64,000 nt of DNA from Microstegium vimineum (Eukaryota; Streptophyta; Magnoliopsida; Poales; Poaceae). Below are positions 10,979 through 20,965 of this stretch, piece by piece. How positions within the stretch are numbered: position 1 is the stretch's first letter; each line of letters begins with the position of its first letter. The DNA is taken from the NCBI GenBank assembly GCA_022036555.1, contig CM039141.1:6855773-6919772 (forward strand). Reading direction: 5' to 3'. The notes under the pieces were generated by a model that was given only the letters and a program-made list of their open reading frames with translations, was not told the DNA's origin and did not search any database. The translations under genes and the position numbers were made by a program.

Positions 10979-12100
10979 TCGAGGGCGGCTGTCGAACCCT
11001 ACCGAGGGCCAGCCTTCGCTCCCTCGAGCACAACTGGAGTCAGAGCGCCCCGCCCGAGAGGTCGACTTTGTCTGCCAGGTTACGAGTTTTTCGACCCTCT
11101 TTCGTCGAGGGTGCCGTGCGTAGTCGGGCCCTCGAGCCCTCGAATGGCTAGGCCTTCACTACCTCATAGCGTCCTTCCCACGGATCCTTTCGTTCAGATT
11201 GTGGGGTGAAGAGCATCGTGCTATCCTCGTTAGGACGAGCCCGAAGTCCTCGGTGAGCTGTTCTCGGGCATGAGTCCATTAGAAATGGTGCCCGGTGCGG
11301 GTAAAAATCCGAGTGAGAACTCGTACCCCGTTCGATAGGGGTCGACTAGTGGCCCGGAGGCGTTCTCATTGTTAAGCAAGCCGTACAACTTACTAAGCAC
11401 GACCATGTGGACCACCAAGGTGCCAACCCCATTCGATAGGAGTTGGTGGCTCGATGTCTCCCAGCGTAGGGATCCTTAGGTGTTCCTAGGTATGCCTCGG
11501 ATATGTCCCAGGGAGCCTCGAGAGTTCGTTCTCGAGCTACCGGGACATCCCTGACTCGTGTACTCGAGGGCGGCTGTCGAACTCCGTTCGTGGAGCCAGC
11601 CTTCGCTCCCTCAAGGTTTGGGGGTGGACCGGAGTCCGTTAACCATGGGTCCTTCCTGACCTCAGGTACTCGAGGGCGGCTGTCGAACCCTATGTAAGGG
11701 CCAGCCTTCGCTCCCTCAAGATTTGACAGATGGTTCGTCATCCGACGCTATCCTCAGGAGGAGGAGTCCTACCTTGTGGACCGCCGAGGGGAAAAGCAGG
11801 TGGTTTTGTATTGAACTTGGGGACATACCTGTGCCGGAGCTCTCGAGGGAGGCTGTCAAACCCCCGGACGGGCCAGCCTTTACCCCTTCGAGGCCGTGGA
11901 ACGAACTGCAGTTGACGACCCGAGGCCCTGTCAGGCCTCGGGTACTCGAGGGGGGCTATCGAGCCCGTTCGTAGGCCGGCCTTTGTCCCCTCAAGATTTT
12001 GGGGGTGGACCGAGGTCCTAACCCGAGGTCATTTCTGGCCTCGGGTACTCGAGGGTAGCTGTCGAACCCTCTTTCGAGGGCCAGCTCTCGCTGCCTCAAG
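10979..12100. repeat. Array of six dispersed hairpin modules upstream of the antisense gene
   Basis: Modules of about 50 bases lie at 10979-11028, 11563-11615, 11669-11720, 11842-11892, 11945-11995 and 12048-12100. Each has the pattern CTCGAGGG..GGCTGTCGAACC, a short variable loop, then GGGCCAGCCTTCGCTCCCTC. The two halves are partly complementary. A second interspersed motif, GGGGGTGGACCG, precedes some copies. The array lies between the 3' LTR and the TATA box of the antisense gene. Confidence 0.75.
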
Positions 12101-12315
12101 ATTCCTTACACTCGAAGATGACGTTTCCGGTCGCGCGCCTTTTTAGGCGATGTCCGTTCGGCGCAACAGTGGCGGTTGCAGGGCGGAGTGCGGCGCGGAG
12201 CCCGATGATGGGACGGGATGCCTTATCCTGGAGGAATACGAGGAGGGGAGTACAGGCGAATTAAATGCGGAGATTCTCTTGCCTGTCTGCCGGATCCGTC
12301 CGTTGGCCTCCCGCG

Positions 12316-12323
12316 TATAAGTA
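12316..12323 (+). promoter_or_regulatory. TATA box of the antisense gene in the retrotransposon
   Basis: TATAAGTA lies about 200 bases before the ATG at 12517. A pyrimidine-rich leader rich in CTTCC/TTCTTC follows, as in many plant 5' UTRs. It faces opposite to the element's own transcription. Confidence 0.55.
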
Positions 12324-12516
12324 GCGAAGGTGAGGAGTCGGGTGCTCTTTCCGCGCACTTGCCTTCCTCGCCTCCTTGCCTTCGTCTTCCTTGCCTTCTT
12401 CTCTTCGCCTCTGCCTTAGGCATCCCGCGAGCCGGAACTCTGCGCGAGCGAGAGAGAGAAAGAGAAAGATAGGGAACGTACCGTCCGCCCCTAAGTCCGA
12501 GCAAACCACCGTCCCC

Positions 12517-15500
12517 ATGGCCAAGTTCGACCTCGTCGGCGCCGATGACTGGCCCGCCTCCTTGGTCCGTCACTCGCATCTGACGGGGTTGGTGGAGAGT
12601 GGTCTTCTCCGGCCCGTTACCACGGCGGAGAGGCCGGAGTGGATGCTTCCGCCGCGGGACCACGCCGAGCCCAACCCGCCGGAGGGGTACGTGGTGTCGT
12701 TCGAGATCTTCCACCGGGCGGGACTGGGGGCCTCACCCAGCCGCTTTCTGCGCGCGCTCCTCTACTATTACGGCGTGGAGCTCCAGCACCTTACCCCCAA
12801 TGGCGTCAACCAGGCGGCGGTCTTCGCCGCGGTGTGCGAAGGCTACCTTGGGATCGAGCCCCACTGGGAGCTGTGGCTCCATATCTTCAAGGCCAGCATC
12901 TTCCACGCCTCGGTCGACAGGGGTACCCGCCGGAGGGTCAGGGCCGGGTGCTGCAGCATCTCCGTCAAGCAGACGAAGTGTTGGCTCCCGGCGAAGCCGT
13001 CCTCGAGCCACTCCGGATGGTTCTACCTGAGGAAAGACGACGATCTGCTCCCGGCGTACACCGGGAGGACACTCGATGCCGAGCCCGACCGCTGGGGATA
13101 TGGCGTCCCGACGGACAAGCAGGGCCGCCTCGACGGCTTGCTGGACGCGCTCCAGCGTCTGAAGGAGAAGGGGCTTATGGCGGAGATCGTCACGTCGGCG
13201 TTCCACCGACGGCGGGTCGTGCCACTGATGGCTCGACCCCTCCGCATCGATGAGATGGGTCCGGGGGTCGATCTCTCGGGCTGTCGCTTCGTCGAAGAAG
13301 AACTGGCCCCGGACAGGGTGGTCAGCCGCGTCCGCCGCTTCTTCGCGGGGTCGTTCGACCCTAAGAACGTCGCGAAGATCCCCATGAAGCCGGACGAGGG
13401 CTTCTTTGAGCTGGTAAGGTCCTTTCCTCTGGTTAGAGTCCTCGCGCTCGCCCCTTCCGTCCTCTCTGCCCGTGTTCTGACTACCTCGCGTTCCGCAAGG
13501 GAATGTGTCCTACCGACCCTCGCCTCCGCCGGTGAAGGAGGACCGGGCCGCGAAGGAGGCGAATCGCCTCTGCGCGGAGAAGCAGAAGGCCGACAAGGAC
13601 AAAGCCAAGGCGAAGACGTCCAAGAGGGCCTGGGAGAAAGAGCTGAGAGACCAGCGACGGGCCCGCCAGAGGCGGGAGGGCCTCGAGGAGGAGTTGTCGT
13701 CCTCGGAAGAGGAGGACGAGGAGGATGAGGAAGAGGAGGTGACGAACTGGAGCGATGTGGAGGGGGAGGAGATGGCGCCTGAACAGGCGGCCGTTGTAAC
13801 TGGTGGAGGGGAGGGGTCAACCTCGAGGTCGGCCCCTACCGTCGAGGCTTGGCGGGGACCGGCAAGGGGACGACGGTGGCGCCGCCGGCCCCCGCCCGGG
13901 AGACGGTGCCGAGAGCCGCCTCGACCCCCGCCCCCCGGGCGGTGGTGCCCAAGGGTTCGACCAGCCCGACGGTCACCGGGCCAAAGCGCCGGGCTCCGAG
14001 GGGGTAAGTCGCTTTCATAGACGTTGTTTATATTTTCTTTTTGTCGATAATGACCCGTGCTTATCGTTGCACACGTGTTTCTTTTTCAGGTCGAAGCGCC
14101 CGCAGGGAGCCGCGCCCCTCGCCCCTGCCAAAAAGATGAAGGTGGGGGCTGCGGTCCAAGCAGCCGCCGAGGTCGGTCCTGCCGCCCCGCCCCCCTCGAC
14201 GGTTGCCCCCGAGGCGGCATGGGAAGCCATGGCCCGGGAGGCGATGGCGCGGGGAAGGTGCAGGGGGCCTCGGCGTCTGCTCAGACGGCGGAGGAGGCGA
14301 GCCCGCCAGCGGTGGCCGCCGAAGCGACGGTCGTGGCGCCCGCGCGGCCGTCGGAAGAAGTCGCATCTGACGCCCCGGGGGGCGCGGAGCTTCCGCCGAC
14401 GGCGGTCGTGGCCGAGGAGGTGGAGGTGGTCGGGCGCCAGGCCCTTGTGAACGAGGTGGAGGCTCCGGCTGACCCAACGCCGGGGCGTTGGCCCGAGGGC
14501 CTGGCTGCGCTGGAGGCTCGACTCCGGCTCGAGCGCGAGGGCACGTCTGCCGCCGCGCCCGAGGGCCCCTCGACGACACCGGACTCGAGGCGGGGGTCCG
14601 GTCGAGCGCGCCGAGGGAACGCCCGCGCCGGCGCAGGGCGGGATGTTGATGGAGTCCACCCCCGCCCAGGTGGACGAGATGGTGGCCGAGCTGGTGGGCC
14701 CGGCGGAAACGACCATCGTTGCGGCTCCTCGGGCGGAGCCGGAGGTGGCTCGGCCTCCCCTCGAGGTTGGGGGGCCGTTGTCTCGAGGTAAGCCATATTT
14801 CGACTCACTCGAGATGCAGTGGGTTCACCTTGTTGGGTGTTAATTTTTTCGAGTCCTTCATTGCGCAGGGCCGTCCTACTGGCCGGGGTCTTCATCTCCT
14901 GGTGGCGACGGCTTGGCGGGGCCATCGACGTCCTCGCGAGGTGGCCCAGAGGATGGGAGAGGGCAGGCGGAAGAAGCCTCGCCCCTTTCCGCTTATCGAG
15001 GAGGGGTGGACCTGCGTGATGACATCACGGGGACGGTCGAGCAAAGGATCGCCGCCCGCAGCGTGGCCTGGGGCCAGGAGGTCCTCGAGTTGGCGGACCC
15101 TCGAGACCCCGAGCGGCTTTTCCTCATGCTCGACGACCAGGCTGAGCTCCGACGGTGGGAACACGTCGAGGAGTATCGGGCCTTGTTTGAGCACTCGGTA
15201 CGTCGCGCTGCGGAGGTCGCCGCCGCGGACATACGCGAGGGAATGGAGGTGGGTTTTGTTCTCCCTTAGATTGTATTCGAATTGTCTGGTTGCCGATTGT
15301 TGACGGTCTTCATTTTTATCCTCGTCAGTCGCTGCGGGTGAGGTCCTACGAGAAGTCCCAGTACATTCTCCGGGTACAAGGACAACTCTCGACCCTCCGC
15401 GCCTCGCTGGATAGGGCGGGGGATGAGGTCGCCCGCGCGAAAGCTGAGACGGCGGCTGTCCGGAAGGATGCCGAGTCGAAGGTCGCTCATGCGAAGGCCG

Positions 15501-16468
15501 GATACGAGTCCATCCAGAAGGAGGCCTAGGCGGCCTTGCAGACGGCGCAGACGAAAGTCGACCTCGCCCTTCAGTCCTCCGTCACCGTCGGGCAGGAGCG
15601 GGATGCTGCCCTCGAGGCCAAGCGCAAGGCCGAGGAAGAGGCCGCCCGGCTGAGGAAGGAGCTGGCCCGGGCGAGCGAGAGCATTCGAGGGCTCCGGGAG
15701 ACCTCGATGCCGTCTCCCGCGAGCGCGACGCGCTGGCCACCTCGGAGGAGAAGGCTCGGACCCGCGCGACCTCCCTGGGCGTGGTGGCGATGAACCAGAA
15801 GAGGGCCCTCGATGACGCAGGCAAAACCATCGAGGGCCTCAAGGCCAAGGTCAAGGATCAGTCCTCCGACCTTGTCGACGTCCGCCGCCAGCTCGAGGAG
15901 ACCGAGCGGGCCTACTCCACCCTGGACGTGCATGCCCAAGGTGAGTGTTTCGAGTGTTGCAGAATTTGTCCTGCCTCGACCCTTTTTCTGCTTTTTTGGG
16001 TTTTGACTGTTGCGTGCTTGTTTTGGCAGAGCTCACGAAGGAGAATGCCCGCGCCCACAAGGACCTGGACAATCTTCAGGGCCTCCTCGGCACTGAGGCG
16101 AACCTCAACGCGACGCTTACGGACGCCATCAACACCTTCTGCAACGACCTCTCGGTCAGGCCGGAGCCGGAGGTCGAGGGGATGCTCGAGGGGACTCCCT
16201 GCTGCGCCGCTTCTACTCCATGACGCGGGGGGTGACGGAGAACGTCCGAGCCGCTCTGCATGTGGGCGTGAAGCGGGCCCTCGCGGTCGTCCACTTGCTT
16301 TACGACGTAGACCTCAACCTCGTCGTCGACGGGTTCGCCACCGACCCGAAGCTGACCGAGGAAGAGAACGACGCGAAGTGCCAGGAGTTGATGGATCACG
16401 CAGAGGTGCCTGGAGGCCTGCTGGCGAAACTCTTCGAACCCGAGGTGATCCCCTCGGTGGACGAGTAG
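12517..16468 (+). pseudogene. Antisense ORF of the Tat element (plant 'Transposase_28'/gypsy-type putative transposon protein), six exons, degenerate
   Basis: The first exon (12517-13413, ATG in context CCCATGGCC) encodes a globular N-terminal domain. It includes PPEGYVVSFEIFHRAGLG, SRFLRALLYYYGVELQHL and GWFYLRKDDDLLPAYTGR, typical of the protein class labelled putative gypsy-type transposon (PF04195). Five introns follow with clean borders: 13414-13499, 14004-14089, 14788-14868, 15249-15328 and 15941-16029. Later exons are charged and coiled-coil-like (KEANRLCAEKQKADKDKAKA; KRKAEEEAARLRKELARA), and the last ends FEPEVIPSVDE with TAG at 16466. Breaks: an in-frame TAG at 15527 in a Gln/Ala-rich coil, and frame changes near 14260, 14600, 15697 and 16190. 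The join between exons 1 and 2 does not keep frame with GT-AG borders. The function of this antisense protein is unknown. Confidence 0.8.
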
Positions 16469-17050
16469 CCCTTGGAAGGTGTCGACGGGTAGTCCCGGGC
16501 CTGCGAGCCATATCTGGACAAAAAGGTCCATGTAATAGTTAGGCCTTTGTACTGATACAATGCCAAGCCCCCGAGGGCTTTTTGTGTATAATGCATTTTG
16601 ATCGAGATGCATATAATTATTTTTGTTTTTTCGAGCTCTCCCTACTTTTCTTTGCCTAAGTCGACGCCTGTGAACTAAGTGTTGGACGCACGCTCGTATC
16701 CCTGGAAGGGGGGTGGCAAGCGGGGATACCGTAGCCCTGGGGCGTAGGTGAGTCCCTGACTCGACGACACCCGCGACCCTTAGGGAGTTCGAGGCACCTT
16801 TTCTTAGTTATGAAGCGTACTCGAGGGAAAGAATGAGAGGGAGAGTCGAGTTTCGAAAAAAAACGTTTGAGTTTTTCGGGGACTTAGGAGGGGGTGCCCC
16901 CCCCTGTTAGCCCCCGAGGGAGGCTCGACTTTGCTGAGGCAAAGTCGAGGCTACCTTCGAGCTACGAACGAACGTGAAATGTGTTTCGAGAACATTTTAT
17001 TCATTCGAGAGTTTGTACATAAATGCGAAAATGTACAAGGCCCTGGCGCC
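16469..17050. other. Untranslated spacer between the antisense gene and integrase
   Basis: The end of the antisense gene (plus) and the end of pol (minus) converge here. Bases 16909-16950 contain a small inverted repeat (GCCCCCGAGG.., TTTGCTGAGGCAAAG). No coding signal. Confidence 0.5.
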
Positions 17051-18449
17051 TCAGGGATAGAAGCGCCGTAGCTGTTCGATGTTCCACGCGTTGGTGAAGA
17101 TCTCGCCCTTCTCGTTCTTCAGTTTGTAAGTGTCGGGCTTCAGCACCTCTGCCACGATGAAGGGTCCCTCCCAAGGTGGTGTCAACTTGTGACACCCCTT
17201 GTTGCTTTGTCGACGGCGCAGAACGAGGTCGCCGACGTTGAGGTCCCTTTTGCGCACGTTTTTGTCGTGGTAGCGCCGCAGTGTCTGCTGGTACCGTGCC
17301 GACTTGAAGAGGGCCACATCACGGGCTTCCTCGAGCTGGTCGAGGGAGTCCTCTCGGGCTACCGTGTTGGCTTGCTCGCTGTAGGCTTTTAGTCGAGGGG
17401 ACCCGTACTCCAGGTCAGTGGGGAGGACGGCCTCGGACCCGTAGACCAAGAAGAACGGAGAGAACCCCGTGGCTCGACTTGGTGTTGTTCGGAGACTCCA
17501 TAGCACAGCGGGCAGCTCCTCGACCCATCTCCTTCCATGCCTGTTCAGCCGATCGAAGATCCTTGGCTTGAGGCCCTGCAAAACCATACCATTGGCACGC
17601 TCGACCTGACCGTTAGTTCGAGGGTGGGCAACTGCGGACCAATTCACCCTGATGTGGTGATGGTCACAGAAGTCCAGGAACTTTTGGCCGGTGAACTGCG
17701 TGCCATTGTCGGTGATGATGACGTTGGGGACCCCAAAGCGGTGGATGATGTCGGTGAAGAATAACACGGCTTGTCGAGACTGGATGTTGGCGATGGGTCG
17801 AGCCTCGATCCACTTCGAGAACTTATCAATAGCCACAAGAAGGTGAGTGTGGCAACCCTTGGTTCTTTTCAGGGGGCCGACCATGTCGAGCCCCCATACT
17901 GCGAACGGCCAAGTTATGGGTATCATCTGAAGAGCTTGGGCGGGTAGGTGGGTCTGCCTGGCGTAGAAGTGGCATCCCTGGCAGGATCGGACGAGTTTGG
18001 TGGCGTCGTTGACGGCCGTCGGCCAGTAGAAGCCCTGTTGAAAGGCACTTCCTACCAGCGTTCTCGGCGCCGCGTGGTGGCCACAAGCCCCCGAGTGTAG
18101 GTCTTTCAGCAATGCCCTCCCCTCCTCGAGGGTGAGGCAGCGTTGAAGTACACTCGACGGGCTTCGTCGATATAGTTCGCGGCCATCCCCGTATAGGATG
18201 TAGGTTTTGGCACGTCGAGCTACTCGACGGGCTTCCGTGCGGTCTTCCAGGAGTTCGCCTCGCGTCAGGTACTCGAGGTAAGGCGCGCGCCAATCCGTCG
18301 GAGGGGTTGGCGCTGCGACGGCCCCGTCGATCTCCATGACCTCTTCCTCGCTCAAGGGGGGATCGATCGAGGGGGGCGGGTCGACCCCTTGCTCGAGGGC
18401 GGGAGCCCCAAGTCCAGGTCGACGGACGGTGTGTGCAGATCCCTCGAGA
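17051..18449 (-). pseudogene. Integrase part of the Gypsy pol
   Basis: The frame is open from about 18449 to the stop at 17051. It contains the zinc-binding HHCC module (HSGACGHH ... CQGCHFYARQTH) and the DDE core: Asp in FAVWGLDMVGP, Asp in VIITDNGTQFTG, Glu in NGQVERANG. The C-terminal domain ends NAWNIEQLRRFYP. The catalytic residues are intact. The segment is cut off from RNase H by a frame change near 18449, so it cannot be made as part of a normal polyprotein. In family members integrase inserts the cDNA into the chromosome. Confidence 0.9.
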
Positions 18450-19360
18450 AATGTCGGGAGGGACCGTGCCTCGAGTAGACGCGATTTTGGCCAGCTCGTC
18501 GGCAGCTTCGTTGTACCGACGGGCTACGTGGTTGAGCTCGAGGCCATAGAACTTGTCCTCGAGCCTTTGGACCTCCTTGCAGTAGGCTTCCATCTTTGGG
18601 TCGTGGCAGCTCGAGTCTTTCATCACTTGGTCGATCACCAACTGAGAGTCCCCTCGCACGTCGAGGTGTCGAACCCCGAGCTCGATGGCGATGCGTAGGC
18701 CGCTGACGAGGGCCTCATATTCGGCGACGTTGTTGGAGGCGGGGAAGTGGAGGCGGATGACGTAGCGCATATGGACCCCTGAGGGTGATATGAACAGCAA
18801 TCCGGCGCCTGCTCCCGTCTTCATCAATGACCCGTCGAAGTACATGGTCCAGAGCTCGCTCTGAACCTGCGCTGGGGGCAGTTGGGTGTCGGTCCATTCT
18901 GCAACGAAATCTGCCAGTACCTGAGACTTGATGGCCTTCCGAGGGGCGTAGTTGAGGGTCTCCCCCATGAGCTCGGCGGACCACTTGGCTATCCTTCCCG
19001 ATGCCTCCCGGTTCTGGATTATCTCTCCGAGGGGGAAAGATGAGACCACAGTGACCGGGTGGCCCAGGAAATAGTGTTTGAGCTTACGTCGAGTGAGGAC
19101 GACCGCGTACAGCAGCTTCTGGATGTGGGGGTACCTCGTCTTGGTCTCGGAAAGGACCTCGCTCACGAAGTAGACAGACCTCTGAACCGGTAGGGCGTGT
19201 CCTTCCTCCTCCCTCTCGACCACTATGACCGCGCTGACTACCTGGGTAGTTGCTGCGACATAGAGCAAGAGGGGCTTGGCCGGGCTCGGGGGGACCAAGA
19301 CCGGGGGTGAGGTGAGCAAGGCCTTGAGCCTCGAGAGCGATTCCTCGGTTCGGCGGTCCA
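18450..19360 (-). pseudogene. RNase H part of the Gypsy pol
   Basis: The frame carries KPLLLYVAATTQVVSAVIVV, YFVSEVLSETKTRYPHIQK and a second RNase H-like region: MYFDGSLMKTGAGAG, NNVAEYEALVSGLRIA, DVRGDSQLVIDQV and YNEAADELAKIAS. Two RNase H-like modules in series (an RT-linked one and a plant-type one) are known in Tat elements. The frame changes at both ends, near 19355 and 18449. Confidence 0.85.
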
Positions 19361-20284
19361 CACGAAGTGTTCCGTCTTCTTCAGGAGGCGGTAAAGGGGT
19401 AGGGCCTTCTCTTCGAGCCTCGAGATGAAGCGACTGAGGGCGGCGAGGCACCCAGTAACCTTTTGCATGCTCTTGAGGTCATTGATCGGGCCCATCCTCG
19501 TGATGGCGGTTACCTTCTCGGGATTGGCCTCGATGCCGCGCTGGGAAACTATGTACCCTAAGAGCATGCCTCGAGGGACCCCGAAGACACACTTCTCGGG
19601 GTTTAGTTTTATGCGATTAGCCCTGAGGCACCCAAACGCGATCTCGAGGTCTCCGACCAGGTTTCCGACTGCTCTGGACTTGACCACGATGTGATCGACG
19701 TAGGCCTCGACGGTCGGCCCTATGTGTTTCCCGAAGACGTGGAGCATGCATCGCTGGTAGGTGGCCCCGGCGTTCCGCAAGCCGAAGGGCATGGTGAGGT
19801 AGCAAAACATGCCGAAGGGAGTGATGAAGGAGGTCGCGAGCTGATCGGATTCCTTCATCTTTATTTGGTGGTAGCCGGAATACGCATCAAGGAAGCAAAG
19901 GGTCTCACATCCCAAAGTGGAATCTACTATTTGATCGATACGTGGTAAAGGAAAAAGAACTTTAGGACATGCTTTATTTAAACTGCTGTAGTCTACACAC
20001 ATCCTATCCTTCCCATTCTTTTTCTTTACAAGCACGGGATTAGCTAACCACTCGGGATGATGCACCTCCTTGATGAATCCGGCCTTCAAAAGCTTGTCAA
20101 CCTCCTCCCCGATGATCCTGCGCTTCTCCTCGTCGAAGCGGCGCAGGCGTTGCTTCACCGATTTGGACCCGGCTCGGATATCCAAGGAGTGCTCGGCGAC
20201 CTCCCTCGGAATGCCCGGCATATCCGAGGGACTCCATGCGAACATGTCGGCATTCGCACGGAGAAAGTCGACGAGCACTGCTTC
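19355..20284 (-). pseudogene. Reverse transcriptase part of the Gypsy pol, catalytic residue lost
   Basis: The conserved order is present: HPEWLANPVLVKKKNGKDRM, CVDYSSLNKACPK, FLDAYSGYHQIKM, FGLRNAGATYQRCM. The YxDD box reads YVDH at 19699-19691, so the second catalytic Asp is His (GAC to CAC). This abolishes polymerase activity in known RTs. A TAG at 20285-20287 separates RT from protease in the same frame, and a one-base frame change near 19355 separates it from RNase H. Confidence 0.9.
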
Positions 20285-20965
20285 CTATTCGGGCTCGAGG
20301 GTGGCACTGATCGTCAGCGCCTTCCCATCCGCGAGGCCGGGGTCGAGCGGGACGATCTTTGTGTCTTCCGCCGGCTTGAAGTTGCCAGCGTGGCGCTTGG
20401 GGTCGGGGATCTCTCCGGACAAGTCGTTGAGGGCCGCTAGGATAGCCGAATCCTCACGGGCCTCGGCTTTTTCCACGCACTCGACGTCGCAGTCGTATGC
20501 GTGCTCGTAGGAGGTGTCGACGGTGATGACCCCCGAGGGCCCCGGCATCTTGAGCTTGAGGTAGGTGTAGTTCGGGACCGCCATGAACTTGGCGTATCCC
20601 GGTCTACCGATGATGGCGTGGTAGGTGCCTCGCCACGCGACCACCTCGAAGGTCAGCTCTTCCTTTCGGAAGTTCGAGGGGACGCCGAAACAGACCGGTA
20701 GATTGATGCGGTCGATCGGGAGTGCCTTCTTCCCCGGGACTATCCCGTGGAACCCCCCCGCGCTGGGCAGGAGCATGGTCCTCGGGATCCCCAGGAGGTC
20801 GAGGGTCTCGGCGTAGATGATGTTGAGGCTGCTCCCCCATCCATGAGCACCTTGGTGAGGCGGGTGTTGAGGATGATCGGGCCGACGACGAGCGGGTAAG
20901 CCCCCGCGTTGGGGATGTGCTCGGGGTGGTCGTCCTGATCGAAGGTGATCGGCGTATGGGACTAG
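20285..20965 (-). pseudogene. Protease part of the Gypsy pol, broken at the active site
   Basis: The protease region starts in a frame overlapping the end of gag with a TAG at 20962-20964. The aspartic-protease motif LMDGG (near 20842) is followed by a frame change. The open frame resumes as ILLPSAGG-like sequence and continues through LPVCFGVPSNFRKEELTF, RGTYHAIIGRPGYAKFMA and NYTYLKLKMPGPSGVI to the stop at 20285. The protease would process Gag-Pol; this copy cannot. Confidence 0.8.

Noticed and set aside
12223..15300. Long minus-strand frames opposite the antisense gene
   Set aside because: They are shadows of the high-GC3 plus-strand exons and contain no gag-pol motif.
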